A DNA stretch of 64,000 nucleotides from Sphingopyxis sp. RIFCSPHIGHO2_12_FULL_65_19 (GCF_001830555.1 NZ_MIAM01000030.1:1-64000); one strand, 5' to 3'. Counted from the first letter of the stretch, positions 1-9,913 are shown. Notes: generated from the sequence alone by a model not told the origin. Made by a program: numbers and translations.

Positions 1-249
1 CGGATCATCGACGAATATGTTCTGCCGCGGCCAGAGCTGTCGGGATTGTATCACCTGTCCGCCGACCCGATCGACAAATACCGGCTGCTGCAACTCGTCG
101 CCGAAGCCTATGGCAAGACGATCCGGATCGACGAGGATTCCGCCCTGATGATCGACCGGTCGCTCGATTCCGGCCGCTTCCGCGCGGCGACGGGTTTTCT
201 GCCCGAGGCCTGGCCCGAACTGGTCCGGCGCATGAATGCATTCGGCTAA
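1..249 (+). CDS. RmlD-like sugar-nucleotide reductase, C-terminal part only
   Basis: The window opens inside this gene; the last 82 residues are visible and end at the stop at 247-249. The tail (LSADPIDKYRLLQLVAEAYG, then LDSGRFR and W-x-E-L near the end) is the C-terminus of an RmlD/dTDP-4-dehydrorhamnose-reductase-type SDR. With the FnlA-type enzyme and 2-epimerase that follow, it most likely reduces the 4-keto intermediate of UDP-N-acetyl-L-fucosamine or UDP-N-acetyl-L-quinovosamine synthesis in the cytoplasm. The C-terminal cupin domain of FnlB/WbjC/CapF reductases is absent, which favours a QnlA/WbvR-type (QuiNAc) reductase. The gap to the next gene is 17 bp, so it is probably the same operon. 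Confidence 0.75.
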   Translation, partial: RIIDEYVLPRPELSGLYHLSADPIDKYRLLQLVAEAYGKTIRIDEDSALMIDRSLDSGRFRAATGFLPEAWPELVRRMNAFG

Positions 250-266
250 GGCGCAAAGGATGAAAG

Positions 267-1295
267 ATGTTCAAGGATAAAACCCTGTTGATTACCGGCG
301 GAACGGGGTCGTTCGGCAACGCCGTGCTGCGGCGCTTTCTCGATTCCGATATCAGAGAAATCCGCGTCTTCAGCCGCGACGAGAAGAAGCAGGACGATAT
401 GCGCAAGGCCTATGCGCACGAGAAGCTGAAATTCTATCTCGGTGACGTTCGCGACCGCCAATCGGTTACCGACGCGATGCACCATGTGAACTATGTCTTT
501 CACGCGGCAGCGCTGAAACAGGTTCCGTCGTGCGAGTTTCACCCGATGGAAGCGACCAAGACCAACGTTTTCGGCACCGAGAACGTGCTTGAATCGGCTA
601 TCGCGGCCGGGGTCGAGCGGGTCATCTGTCTCAGCACTGACAAGGCGGTCTATCCGATCAACGCGATGGGCATTTCGAAAGCGCTGATGGAAAAGGTTGC
701 GACCGCAAAGGCGCGCAAGACGCAGCGGACGATCATCTGCACGACGCGTTACGGCAATGTCATGGCCTCGCGCGGATCGGTGATTCCGTTGTTCGTCGAC
801 CAACTGCGCGGCGGCCGTTCATTGACCGTTACCGATCCCGAGATGACGCGGTTCATGATGACGCTCGACGATGCGGTGGACCTGGTGCTCTACGCTTTCT
901 CGAATGGCAGCCCCGGCGACATTTTTGTCCAGAAGGCACCGGCGGCGACGATCGCGACGCTGATCGAGGCATTGAAGCAGTTGTTGAACACGCCCGATGC
1001 AGCGGTACAGATCATCGGTACGCGGCATGGCGAGAAGCTGTACGAAGCCCTTCTCAGCCGCGAGGAGCGCGCCGCGTCGCTCGACCTCGGCAATTATTAC
1101 CGCGTGCCCCCCGACATGCGCGACCTCAATTACGACGCCTATTTCGAGCGAGGCGACGTGCACATCACCGAGGCGACCGAATATAACTCGCACAATACGC
1201 ACCGTCTCGATGTCGACGAGATGAAGCAGTTGCTTCTGAAGCTGCCCTTCATCCGATCGATAATCGCTGGCGAACAAGCGGTGCTCGACGCATGA
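267..1295 (+). CDS. fnlA: UDP-GlcNAc 4,6-dehydratase/5-epimerase, FnlA/WbjB/CapE family
   Basis: A 342-residue cytoplasmic short-chain dehydrogenase, close to the usual length of FnlA/CapE. The Rossmann motif GGTGSFG lies at residues 11-17. STDKA is at 123-127, and the active-site pair is Met134-x3-Lys138 instead of Tyr-x3-Lys, a hallmark of this CapD/FlaA1-related branch. Family members remove C6-OH from UDP-GlcNAc and epimerise C5 (and C3), the first step toward UDP-L-FucNAc or UDP-L-QuiNAc. The ATG at 267 follows a GGATGAAAG ribosome-binding site. The stop overlaps the next start as ATGA, so translation is probably coupled to the 2-epimerase. Confidence 0.9.
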   Translation: MFKDKTLLITGGTGSFGNAVLRRFLDSDIREIRVFSRDEKKQDDMRKAYAHEKLKFYLGDVRDRQSVTDAMHHVNYVFHAAALKQVPSCEFHPMEATKTNVFGTENVLESAIAAGVERVICLSTDKAVYPINAMGISKALMEKVATAKARKTQRTIICTTRYGNVMASRGSVIPLFVDQLRGGRSLTVTDPEMTRFMMTLDDAVDLVLYAFSNGSPGDIFVQKAPAATIATLIEALKQLLNTPDAAVQIIGTRHGEKLYEALLSREERAASLDLGNYYRVPPDMRDLNYDAYFERGDVHITEATEYNSHNTHRLDVDEMKQLLLKLPFIRSIIAGEQAVLDA

Positions 1296-2431
1296 GCCGC
1301 GAAGGGCTTTTGAAGGTCGTGACCTTCGTCGGGACGCGTCCCGAGATCATCCGGCTGTCGCGAGTGATCCCGCTGCTCGACGCGCGGTGCGATCATGTGC
1401 TGGTCCACACGGGCCAGAATTATGATTATGAGCTCAACGAGATATTCTTCACCGACCTGTCGATCCGCAAGCCGGACCATTTTCTGGATGCGGCCGGCGC
1501 GTCGAGCGCCGAGACGATCGGCAACGTCATCGCGAAAGCGGATCACCTGCTACGCGAGGTGCGGCCCGAGGCGGTCCTGATCCTGGGCGATACGAACAGC
1601 GCGCTGGCCGCGATCGCGGCCAAGCGGCTCCGCATCCCGATCTTTCACATGGAGGCGGGAAACCGCTGTTTCGACCAGCGCGTGCCCGAAGAGATCAACC
1701 GCAAGATCGTCGATCACACCTCTGACATCAACCTGACCTACAGCGCCATCGCCCGCGAGAACCTGCTGCGCGAGGGGCTGCCGGCGGATATGGTGATCCG
1801 GACGGGCAGCCCGATGATGGAGGTGCTGGAGCATTACAAGAGCCGGATCGAGAGCAGCGATGCGCTCTCGCAGTTCGGCCTCGCACCGCGCGAATATTTC
1901 CTCGTCAGCTCGCATCGCGAGGAGAATGTCGATCGCAAGGAGGGTCTTCTTGCCCTTGCCGCGATCATGAGCGACCTTGCCGAGCGGTATGGCTTTCCGG
2001 TGATCATGTCGATGCATCCGCGCACGAAGAAACGGATCGACGAATGGGGCGTCAGCTTCCACCCGGCGGTGCAACTCGCCAAGCCCTTCGGCTTCAGCGA
2101 CTATATTGCGCTTCAGCAGTCGGCCTTGGCAGTTCTGTCGGACAGCGGAACGATCACCGAAGAGTCGGCCATCCTGAACTTTCCCGCTGTGAACCTTCGC
2201 GAGACGCATGAACGGCACGAAGGGATGGAAGAAGCGTCGGTGATGATGGCCGGCTTGAACGTCGACCGGGTCCGCCAGGCGTTGGGTGTGCTGGAAACGC
2301 AGGCGCGGGGCGACGAGCGCACGCTGCGGCTGCCCGCTGACTATGATGCGCCGAATGTCTCCGAGAAGGTCGTCCGCATCATCCACAGCTACGTCGATTA
2401 TGTGAACCGCGTCGTGTGGAAGAAATATTGA
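1292..2431 (+). CDS. UDP-N-acetyl-6-deoxyhexosamine 2-epimerase (WecB family; FnlC/WbjD/QnlB-like)
   Basis: A 379-residue protein of the non-hydrolysing UDP-GlcNAc 2-epimerase family. It opens with the family motif VGTRPEIIR, followed by HTGQNYD, GDTNSALAA, HMEAGNR and the C-terminal DSGTITEES, which is the nucleotide-binding loop. In FnlA-type clusters this enzyme makes the final C2 inversion giving UDP-L-FucNAc or UDP-L-QuiNAc. It starts inside the stop of fnlA (ATGA) and is followed after 9 bp by a glycosyltransferase. WecB itself (UDP-ManNAc synthesis) cannot be excluded from sequence alone, but the neighbouring reductase and FnlA-type enzyme favour the L-sugar pathway. Confidence 0.85.
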   Translation: MSREGLLKVVTFVGTRPEIIRLSRVIPLLDARCDHVLVHTGQNYDYELNEIFFTDLSIRKPDHFLDAAGASSAETIGNVIAKADHLLREVRPEAVLILGDTNSALAAIAAKRLRIPIFHMEAGNRCFDQRVPEEINRKIVDHTSDINLTYSAIARENLLREGLPADMVIRTGSPMMEVLEHYKSRIESSDALSQFGLAPREYFLVSSHREENVDRKEGLLALAAIMSDLAERYGFPVIMSMHPRTKKRIDEWGVSFHPAVQLAKPFGFSDYIALQQSALAVLSDSGTITEESAILNFPAVNLRETHERHEGMEEASVMMAGLNVDRVRQALGVLETQARGDERTLRLPADYDAPNVSEKVVRIIHSYVDYVNRVVWKKY

Positions 2432-2440
2432 TTGCCGGCC

Positions 2441-3634
2441 ATGCGCGTTGCGATCGTTGCCGATGCCTATCCGCCGCTCCGTTCGTCAGGAGCAGTCCAG
2501 CTTCGTGACTTGTCGCGCGAGTTTGCGTGGCAAGGACACGAAACGACCGTACTCGTCGCGAGCCCCGACCTCGATACGCCATACCTGATCGACGAAATCG
2601 ACGGCGTGACCGTCGCGCGCCTTCGCGCGCCGCCGACGAAAGATACCGGATATGTCCGCCGCATGGCGAACGAGTTCCGGATGCCGTTCGCGATGATGCG
2701 CAACCTCAAGAAGTCGCCGCTCGCGGAGCGCGGCTATGACGCGATCATCTGGTACTCCCCGACGATTTTTCTGGGGCCGATCGTCCGCTGGCTGAAACGC
2801 CGCAACGGCTGTCCTTCCTATCTGATTATCCGCGATATCTTTCCGCAATGGGCGGCCGACATGGGGTTGATCTCGCGCGGGCCGGCTTTCCACCTGCTCG
2901 ATGCAGTCGCACATTATCAATATCGGTCGGCGGACGTTGTCGGTGTGCAGACGCCGGGCAATCTCGGATTTTTCGAAGCATTCCGCGCCCGTCATCCTGA
3001 ACGGCGTTTCGAAGTTCTGCAAAACTGGCTCGGGGAGGCATCAGATCTCGGATGCTCGATTGACATCGGCCGGACCAGCCTCGCCGGGCGGCGCGTCTTC
3101 GTTTATGCCGGCAATATGGGCGTTGCGCAGCAGATGGATAAATTGCTCGATCTGGCGATATCCATGCGGAACCGCAACGATGTGGGTTTCCTGTTCGTCG
3201 GACGCGGCAGTGAGGCGCAGCGCCTGCGCGGCGCGGCCTCAGCGCAGGAGCTTGCGAACACGCTGTTCCATGATGAGATCGCCCCCGACGAAATTCCGGC
3301 GCTTTATCGTCAATGCCATGTCGGGATGATCAGCCTGGACAGCCGTCACAAGACCCACAATATTCCCGGGAAATTCCTGACATATATGCAGGCTGGCTTG
3401 CCGGTACTGGCGAGCATCAACGACGGGAACGATCTCAAGGCGCTGGTCGAGGAGAAGGGCGTGGGCCGGGTGTCGGTCGAACCCGATGGCCGGGATCTGC
3501 CTGAACTTGCCGTAGCGATGGTCGAACAGGAGGTTCGTGACGGCGGGATGCGACAGCGTTGCACCGGTCTTTCCGACGATCTTTTCTCGGCGCGGGCGGC
3601 GGTGGAGCAGATCGTGCGGGCGCTTGGCGGCTGA
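2441..3634 (+). CDS. wbuB: GT4-type glycosyltransferase, WbuB-like (L-FucNAc/L-QuiNAc transferase)
   Basis: A 397-residue GT-B fold glycosyltransferase. The N-terminal motif is AYPPLRSSGAVQLRDL, and a C-terminal donor-binding domain holds VYAGNMG and the IPGKFLTYMQAGLPVLAS stretch typical of GT4 enzymes. The order FnlA-type, epimerase, this protein, WbuC-like cupin matches the fnlA-fnlC-wbuB-wbuC arrangement of E. coli O26-type loci, where WbuB transfers the L-sugar to the lipid-linked glycan at the inner membrane. A TTG at 2432 directly follows the upstream stop; the ATG at 2441 (MRVAIVADAYP) fits the family N-terminus better. The exact donor and acceptor are inferred from context. Confidence 0.8.
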   Translation: MRVAIVADAYPPLRSSGAVQLRDLSREFAWQGHETTVLVASPDLDTPYLIDEIDGVTVARLRAPPTKDTGYVRRMANEFRMPFAMMRNLKKSPLAERGYDAIIWYSPTIFLGPIVRWLKRRNGCPSYLIIRDIFPQWAADMGLISRGPAFHLLDAVAHYQYRSADVVGVQTPGNLGFFEAFRARHPERRFEVLQNWLGEASDLGCSIDIGRTSLAGRRVFVYAGNMGVAQQMDKLLDLAISMRNRNDVGFLFVGRGSEAQRLRGAASAQELANTLFHDEIAPDEIPALYRQCHVGMISLDSRHKTHNIPGKFLTYMQAGLPVLASINDGNDLKALVEEKGVGRVSVEPDGRDLPELAVAMVEQEVRDGGMRQRCTGLSDDLFSARAAVEQIVRALGG

Positions 3635-4101
3635 TGGAAGCGATCGACCGGACTTTTCTGGAGACGCTCGGCCGACAGGCGGCCGCCTCGCCGCGGCGGC
3701 GACAGCACTTCAACCTGCACACCAGCTATGCCGATCCGTGCCAGCGTCTCGTCAACTATCTCTGGCACGACAGCTATATCCGCCCGCATCGTCATTCGGC
3801 CGATCCGAAGCCCGAAACGCTGATCGCGCTTCAGGGGCAAATGGGGTGCATCGATTTCGACGGTAATGGCAATGTCGTGAGCGTCGTGCGCTTCGGGGCG
3901 GGAAGCGATTGTGCCGCGATCATCGTCGAACCCGGCGAATGGCATACGGTCGTGGCGCTGACCGAGGCGGCCGCGCTGCTTGAGGTGAAGGCCGGGCCGT
4001 TTGACCCGTCGGCCGCCAAGGAGCCTGCGCTCTGGGCGGCCGAGGAAGGCAGCGACGCCGCGAATGTCTATCTGGCGCGGCTGCAGGCGCTGTTCGGATG
4101 A
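3634..4101 (+). CDS. wbuC: WbuC family cupin-fold protein
   Basis: A 155-residue single-domain cupin. Likely metal ligands are visible in the HRH run (residues about 52-54, after YIRP) and at the His of EPGEWHTVVA further on. WbuC proteins usually sit directly after WbuB in O-antigen loci, and their biochemical role is not settled. The start ATG overlaps the stop of the glycosyltransferase (TGATG), so the two are probably translated together. This is the last gene of the forward polysaccharide operon; the gene after it runs the other way and is decayed. Family assignment is solid; function is unknown. Confidence 0.8.
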   Translation: MEAIDRTFLETLGRQAAASPRRRQHFNLHTSYADPCQRLVNYLWHDSYIRPHRHSADPKPETLIALQGQMGCIDFDGNGNVVSVVRFGAGSDCAAIIVEPGEWHTVVALTEAAALLEVKAGPFDPSAAKEPALWAAEEGSDAANVYLARLQALFG

Positions 4102-4113
4102 AAGACGGCGTCC

Positions 4114-5120
4114 TCAATCATTCTCATATCCCAGAGGATTCTCCGACTGCCAGCGCTACGACGAGGCGCACATAGCGTCGACATCGAGCGCGGCGCGCCA
4201 GTTCAATAATTGCTCCCTTGTCGGTGGCCGCATAGCTGCTTGCGACGTCGCCGGGGCGTCGGGATGCAATCTCATGGGCGATCGGGTGACCACAGGCGCG
4301 TTCATAGGCGGCGACAAGCTCTCTGACCGTTATGCCGTGCCCGGTGCCGACGTTGATCGCTTCACAACCTGTCGTGCGCGCCGAATATTTGATCGCCGCT
4401 ACATGCGCGGCGGCAAGATCAACGGCGTGAATGTAATCGCGCTCGCCGGTACCGTCGCGTGTCATAATCGTCGCCGAAGATCGACAGCCTGGCACGCCGC
4501 CCGACCGCGACTTGTGCGACAAAGGGCATGAGGTTGTTCGGGATGTCGTGCGGATCCTCGCCGATCCGCCCCGAGTCATGCGCGCCCACGGGGTTGAAAT
4601 AGCGCAGCAGCACCGCCGAGGCGCCTTCGGTCGCCAAGGACCAGTCGCGTATCACATCTTCGACCATCGCCTTGGTCCGGCCATAGGGGTTGGTCGGAGC
4701 GACAGGGTGCACCTCGTCGAAGGGCAGGTGGCGGGCTTCGCCATAAACCGTCGCCGACGAAGAAAAGACGATGCGGCGGCAGGCGCATGCGTCCATCGCG
4801 GCAAGCAGGTTCATCGAACCAGCGACATTGTTCTCATCGTAGCGGAGCGGCTGCTCATTCGATTCTCCGACCGCTTTCAGGCCGCCAAAATGGATCACAG
4901 CGTCGCGGGCGAACGCGGCAGCCGCCCGCGTGAGTGCGTCGCGGTCGTCGGCTTCGACGAGCGAAAAGTCCCGGTTGGTTAGTTGGCGCACACGCGCGAG
5001 CGCCAAGGGCGAGCTGTTCGAAAAATTGTCGAACACGCATATCTCACGCCCCGCCGCCCGCAACGCGACCAGCGTATGGCTGCCGATATATCCCGCCCCG
5101 TCGGTTACAAAAACCTTCAT
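4114..5120 (-). pseudogene. galE: Decayed UDP-glucose 4-epimerase (galE copy 1)
   Basis: From 5120 the reverse strand encodes a normal GalE N-terminus (DGAGYIGSHTLVALRAAG, then SSSATVYG and NPYGRTKAMVE). Near 4460 the frame is lost just after IFGDDYDTR; the GTGERDYIHAVDLA continuation lies in another frame. A second frame change occurs near 4190, and the usual C-terminus (DVDAMCASS, stop, RWQSENPLGYE) carries an in-frame TAG before the natural stop at 4114-4116. Two frame changes plus a nonsense codon make real decay more likely than sequencing error. An intact galE lies at 25258-26274, so loss here is probably tolerated. Confidence 0.85.
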
Positions 5121-5278
5121 GCCTGTCGCTTCCAGCCTGCATTGCTGCGGCGCGAACGACCCATAGCACGGTGCTTGAAAACAGCGAGTTATCTATTCAA
5201 CCCGCGCCGGATGTAAGTCGTGGCAATGCGGGTAAAGTCCCGATTGCGTCCGTTCCCGTCCTAACGTACCGCGTCCCG

Positions 5279-6277
5279 ATGTTCACCAATATCCAGGCTC
5301 TTCGCGCCTTTGCGGCTCTGAATGTCGTTCTGTATCACGCCATCGGCGCCGGCATGGCCTATGAAATGAGGCCGCTGGTTCTCGCACCGCTCGAGGGGTG
5401 GGGGGGCAATGGTGTCGATGTGTTTTTCGTCATCTCGGGTTTCGTCATGATGGTCGCCCAGCAGCAAAATCCCAAGTCGCCCCGTACCTTCTTGCGCGGC
5501 CGGATTGCGCGGATCGTTCCCATCTATTGGGTGGCGACGGCGCTGATGGTGCTGCTTTTGCTGGCAATGCCGGCCCAAGCGCGCGAGCAGGGGCTTTCAT
5601 TTTTGAGGGCTGCGACATCGTTCCTCTTCGTTTCGGGGCCAGTGATGTCCCGCGAACCGCTCGTCTATGTGGGTTGGACACTCGAATATGAGTTTGCATT
5701 CTACCTTCTCTTCGCGCTCGGTATCGCGGCGGGAAACCGTTGGAATGCGGTGGTATTCCTCGGCCTGGCAATACTCGCTCCCTTCGTGGGGCTGATCGTT
5801 CTGGAATTTGCGCTCGGGATGATTTGCGCAATGATCTGCCACTCGTTCCGGACCGACAGCCGGCTTGCGTGGGTAATCCTCGCTGCCGGTGCGGCGGCGC
5901 TTGCGATATCGATCCTGTGGCGACCGCCCCTCGATCGTTTCCTGCTTTGGGGGCTGCCGTCGTCTTTGATCGTATTTGGCGCGGCGAGCGCCCCGCAGAT
6001 CCGGCGGGGCTTGACGGTGTTCCTCGGCGAAGCGTCCTACAGTATCTATCTGGTCCAGGTCTTCACGATACCGGTGATTTACAAGATTGCCGCCCGCTTT
6101 GTTCCCGGTATCAACGGCGACCTTCTCGCGTTGATCGCACTGGCCCTGACGGCTGCGGCAGGTGCGATTACCTATCTTGCCATCGAGCGCCCGCTGGGGC
6201 GATTGAGTGCGCCCCGACGACCCAAGCCGCAGGCCGATCCCGAACAGTCACGGGTTGCCGCCGGCGACCGGGCATGA
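5279..6277 (+). CDS. Acyltransferase 3 family membrane protein (OafA/ExoZ type)
   Basis: About 332 residues, an integral inner-membrane O-acyltransferase. It opens with NIQALRAFAALNVVLYHA, carrying the conserved R and the active-site-like YH, then GVDVFFVISGFVM, the signature of the family, followed by roughly ten hydrophobic segments. Such enzymes move acetyl, succinyl or related groups onto sugars of lipopolysaccharide, exopolysaccharide or capsule; the substrate cannot be read from sequence. The ATG at 5279 (MFTNIQALR) is preferred because upstream in-frame sequence overlaps the divergent galE remnant. The stop overlaps the next start as ATGA. Confidence 0.8.
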   Translation: MFTNIQALRAFAALNVVLYHAIGAGMAYEMRPLVLAPLEGWGGNGVDVFFVISGFVMMVAQQQNPKSPRTFLRGRIARIVPIYWVATALMVLLLLAMPAQAREQGLSFLRAATSFLFVSGPVMSREPLVYVGWTLEYEFAFYLLFALGIAAGNRWNAVVFLGLAILAPFVGLIVLEFALGMICAMICHSFRTDSRLAWVILAAGAAALAISILWRPPLDRFLLWGLPSSLIVFGAASAPQIRRGLTVFLGEASYSIYLVQVFTIPVIYKIAARFVPGINGDLLALIALALTAAAGAITYLAIERPLGRLSAPRRPKPQADPEQSRVAAGDRA

Positions 6278-7701
6278 CGATTGCGCAGAGGCGTTCGGTC
6301 CGCGCTGATCTTGCGGCGTTTCTCGATCCACGGTCGATCGTTCCGGCCGAAGACGCGGCACCTTACGAACGGGGGTATCGCTATGGCGCCGGTCGCGCTG
6401 CGTGCGTCGTGCGTCCGGGGGCGATCGATGAGCTTCGCGCGGTTGTCGATTATTGCGTTCGCAATGACGTGCGGTTCGTCGTTCAAGGTGCGAACACGGG
6501 GTTGGTCGGCGCAAGCAATCCCGATGATCGCGGCGACCAACTGCTCGTCAACCTCGACCGGCTTGCCGGTGTAGAAGATATCGACCCGCTCGACCGCAGC
6601 GCCGTGGTCCTCGCTGGAACGAGGTTGAGCAAGGTCAACGAGGCGGCGCGTGTGCACGGGCTCTGCTTCCCGATCGATCTTGGCGCGGATCCTACAATCG
6701 GCGGCATGATAGCGACCAACACCGGTGGGTCGCGGATGCTTCGTTTTGGCGATGTGCGGGATAATCTTCTGGGCCTCGAAGTGGTGCTGGCCGATACAGG
6801 TGCGTCGGCGATCTCCAATCTTTCCGGCCTTCGCAAAGATAATAGCGGGCTCGACTGGAAGCATCTGTTCGTCGGCACGGGTGGCACCTTCGGCGTCGTG
6901 ACCCGTGCCAGAGTCAAGCTCCATACGCTGCCCACCCGGACGACCTCAGCGCTGATCGTTCCGCAAACGCAGGAGGATATTCCCCAGATCGTCTTCCTAC
7001 TTGAGGCCGGACTCGGCGATCTGCTGCATGCGTGCGAGGGCATGTCGAGAAATGCGATGCGCGCCGCGTTCCGGCATAATTCCTCGCTGCGCAGTCCTTT
7101 CGCCGACGATATCCCGCCTTATGCATTGCTCGTGGAAGTCGGCACCAGCCTTCCCGAGGGCATTGTCGCTGACCTCGATGCGGCGCTCGCGGATGTGCTG
7201 GCGCCAGCCTTTTCGGACACCGCGCCGCTCATCAAAGATGTGCTCGTGGGGCGGTCAGAAGATTTCTGGGCGATCCGTCATTCGATCAGCGACGGTGTCG
7301 CGCGATCGGGATTGGTGATCGCATTCGACATCAGCGTGAAGCGACCGGAGCTGCCGGCTTTCCGCGCCGCGGCAACGCGGATGATTGCTCGCGATTTCCC
7401 TATGCTTGATGTATATGACTTCGGACATTGCGGCGACGGCGGCGACCATTTCAATCTGGTCTGGTCCGACCCCGAACGAACGCCGGAGGCTGAACGGCGA
7501 CCGGTGATCGATGCCGTCCGGCGGCAGCTATACGATCTTGTCGTCCGCGATTTCGGCGGCACCTTCAGCGCCGAGCATGGCGTCGGGCCGAGCAATCAGG
7601 AATTTTACGACCGGTATACGCCGGAGGCGCAGCGAATGCTGTCGAGCTTGCTCAAGGAAGGGCTTGATGCTCATGGTTTGATTGGCAATATCAGACTATA
7701 A
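6274..7701 (+). CDS. FAD-binding oxidoreductase, GlcD/D-2-hydroxyacid dehydrogenase family
   Basis: A 475-residue flavoprotein. An N-terminal FAD_binding_4 domain has VRPGAIDELRAVVDYC, GANTGLVGAS and the PTIGGMIATNTGGSRMLRFG stretch that contacts FAD. A C-terminal FAD-oxidase_C domain has DFGHCGDGGDHFNLVW and the conserved SAEHGVG near residue 430. Relatives oxidise D-2-hydroxyglutarate, D-lactate or glycolate and pass electrons to a carrier. It begins inside the stop of the acyltransferase gene, so it is translationally coupled to a polysaccharide-modifying enzyme, an unusual partner that suggests a sugar-acid or acyl substrate. Substrate unknown. Confidence 0.8.
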   Translation: MTIAQRRSVRADLAAFLDPRSIVPAEDAAPYERGYRYGAGRAACVVRPGAIDELRAVVDYCVRNDVRFVVQGANTGLVGASNPDDRGDQLLVNLDRLAGVEDIDPLDRSAVVLAGTRLSKVNEAARVHGLCFPIDLGADPTIGGMIATNTGGSRMLRFGDVRDNLLGLEVVLADTGASAISNLSGLRKDNSGLDWKHLFVGTGGTFGVVTRARVKLHTLPTRTTSALIVPQTQEDIPQIVFLLEAGLGDLLHACEGMSRNAMRAAFRHNSSLRSPFADDIPPYALLVEVGTSLPEGIVADLDAALADVLAPAFSDTAPLIKDVLVGRSEDFWAIRHSISDGVARSGLVIAFDISVKRPELPAFRAAATRMIARDFPMLDVYDFGHCGDGGDHFNLVWSDPERTPEAERRPVIDAVRRQLYDLVVRDFGGTFSAEHGVGPSNQEFYDRYTPEAQRMLSSLLKEGLDAHGLIGNIRL

Positions 7702-7736
7702 ATGTTGAATAAAAAGCGCATGAGTTGATCCACAGA

Positions 7737-9913
7737 ATGTCCGATATCACTGACGCCGAGGCGCGCGCTGCCCTTTATGGAATCACCGACGACCAGAAAA
7801 TCCAGGCGTTCGGCGCCTATGGCATCGAACTGGATTTCGCGGGCGGCTTCTACCGTAATGGATACCAGATCAAAGCCACGCCGGCTGATATCGACGGCTG
7901 GTCGTTCAGCCGCGGCAGCGTGGCAATGATTGATGTCGAAGGCGTGGTTCAGAGTTTTCCGCAGGACGTTCCGCGTATCGTCGCGAATCTTGGGCTGGCG
8001 ATCGAGCCGGCGGCCCAGAATCTGCTCCTGCGTTCGCAACAGTTCGATCATGTGAAATGGGACAAGATCAACGTCGGCTCCGGCCTCGCGCCGGTCGTCG
8101 TTGCCGACGATGCGACCGCGCCCGATGGCACGATGACGGCCGACAGGATATCGCTGAGCCTCGATGGCGGCACGGGCGCGGGCGATAGGTGTCACCTGCA
8201 GCAGGATCTGGCTCCGGTTCTGGATCGCTGTTCGTCAAAGGCGTCGATGGCGAGAAGATTGCTTTCCGCCATGTCGCGGGCGCCGGCTATCTGCTCCACA
8301 CGTTCGACGGCACATGGCAACGGATCGAAGTTGTGGAGACGGCGACGGGCACTGCCCGATTCTTCGAGTTCGGCCTGCGCGGCGGATTCGGCACGTCGGA
8401 CACGGTGACCTTTCACGCCTGGGGCGGCCAGATCGAGGCCGGCGACGATATCACCAGCTATGTCCCGACCGGCGAATTTTCGGCCACCCGCGACACGGAC
8501 AGCGCGATTCTTGACGGCCTGGCATTTGGAACCTGTACGGTTCTGATCGACGCGACGCTTATGACGGGCGCGGCAGACAGCGAAAAGGGGCGGCGCGCCT
8601 TCGCGGCTCTGTATTCCGGATCGGGCGTCAACGACAATGTCACGATCGTCAACAACGATGCCGGAGGACTCGGGTCCGTCGTGACCGCCGCCGACGCGTT
8701 GAGCGGCGGGTCGACGACGACCGCAGTTGCCGCAACGGGAGATCTGCAATCGATCGCGCTCCGGATCGCGGCCGACGATACCCAGATGATACGCAACGGT
8801 GTTTTGGGGAACTGGTTGTTCGATGGTCCGATCCCAGCCTCGATGACCAGGCTGCATGTCGGCGGTTCGCTTCTCAGCACGCTCGCCCGGCTCGGCGGCG
8901 TGATCCACAAGATCACCATTGTCCCCTTTGCACTGACTGACAGCGAAATGCTCGTCCTGACCGGCGGTGACGCTTATCCCGCGGGAGACGTGACATGGCT
9001 GCGCGCCACCAAGGCTGCAGCGTTTTCGCCGCGCGACAGCGCCGAGACGTTCAAACTTGGCGGATATCAATTCATCGCCAATGGATTTCAGCCCGTCGGT
9101 GTGGAGGAGGAACAGGCAAGGCATGATCTGTGGCGATCGGTAAACGGCGTCGATTTAGAGCTGGTCAATGATGCGCCCGAATATGACAAGTTTAGCAAGG
9201 TCGTCGCGCTCGACGGCGTGATCTATGCTTGGCGCGCCAAAATGTTCAAGAGCGTCGACGGCGGCGCATCGTTCACCCAGATCATGGCGACATTGCCGTG
9301 GGGTGTTTCTGCCTTCGACAATCCCGCTCTGGTCCACGAGGGCAAGCTGTTGTTCTTTCACGGCACGGGCAACGATCCCGTCGAGGGAACCGAGGGCGTG
9401 TGGCAGTTCGATCCGGTCGCGGTCGAATGGACGCTGATTTGCCCCGCCCCCTGGGGAGCGCGCAGCGTCGCGGTGATAGCGCAGTTTAACGGAGACCTTT
9501 ATCTCTGTGGCGGACAACGCAATGTCGCCAACATCCCGGCCGAGGTTACCTATCCCAACAAGACTACGCTCAATGATATTTGGAAATCGACGGATGGCGG
9601 GGAAACATGGATTCAGACTGTGGCCGAACTGCCGTTGGCGCCCCGCATGTGGCCGGCGTTCATCGCCTATGCCGGCAGGCTCTATCTGATGGGCGGATAT
9701 GACAATATCGGTCCGGCAAATCGCAACTATGCGGACACATGGGGCAGCGAGGATGGTGCAAGCTGGTCGCGTCTTTATGCAACGCGCGACTATCTCCAGC
9801 GCCACGCTCCCATAGCTTATGTCGTTAACGCTGAACTGTTTCTCACCTCGGGCAATGCAAATGCCGCAGCGCCGGGCAGCGTGCTGAATGACATCTGGAA
9901 AATGGGGTTGTGA
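7737..9913 (+). pseudogene. Kelch-type beta-propeller surface protein, frameshifted
   Basis: Two overlapping frames together give one protein of about 725 residues. The first frame, from the ATG at 7737, runs to about 8200 and resembles the N-terminal domain of phage-like or secreted carbohydrate-binding proteins (NLGLAIEPAAQNLLLRSQQF). The homologous continuation (GSGSLFVKGVDGEKIAFRHV) is one frame back and reads on to 9913, consistent with a single-base deletion. The C-terminal half has repeated Kelch/BNR-like blades (ARMWPAFI-type, LYLMGGYDN, DIWKSTDGGETW). No signal peptide is visible. It may bind or process a surface glycan. A sequencing error, or less likely programmed frameshifting, could explain the break. 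Confidence 0.6.

Noticed and set aside
4934-5278. N-terminal extension of the acyltransferase upstream of 5279
   Set aside because: It overlaps the galE remnant, lacks a ribosome-binding site, and the family N-terminus starts at MFTNIQALR.
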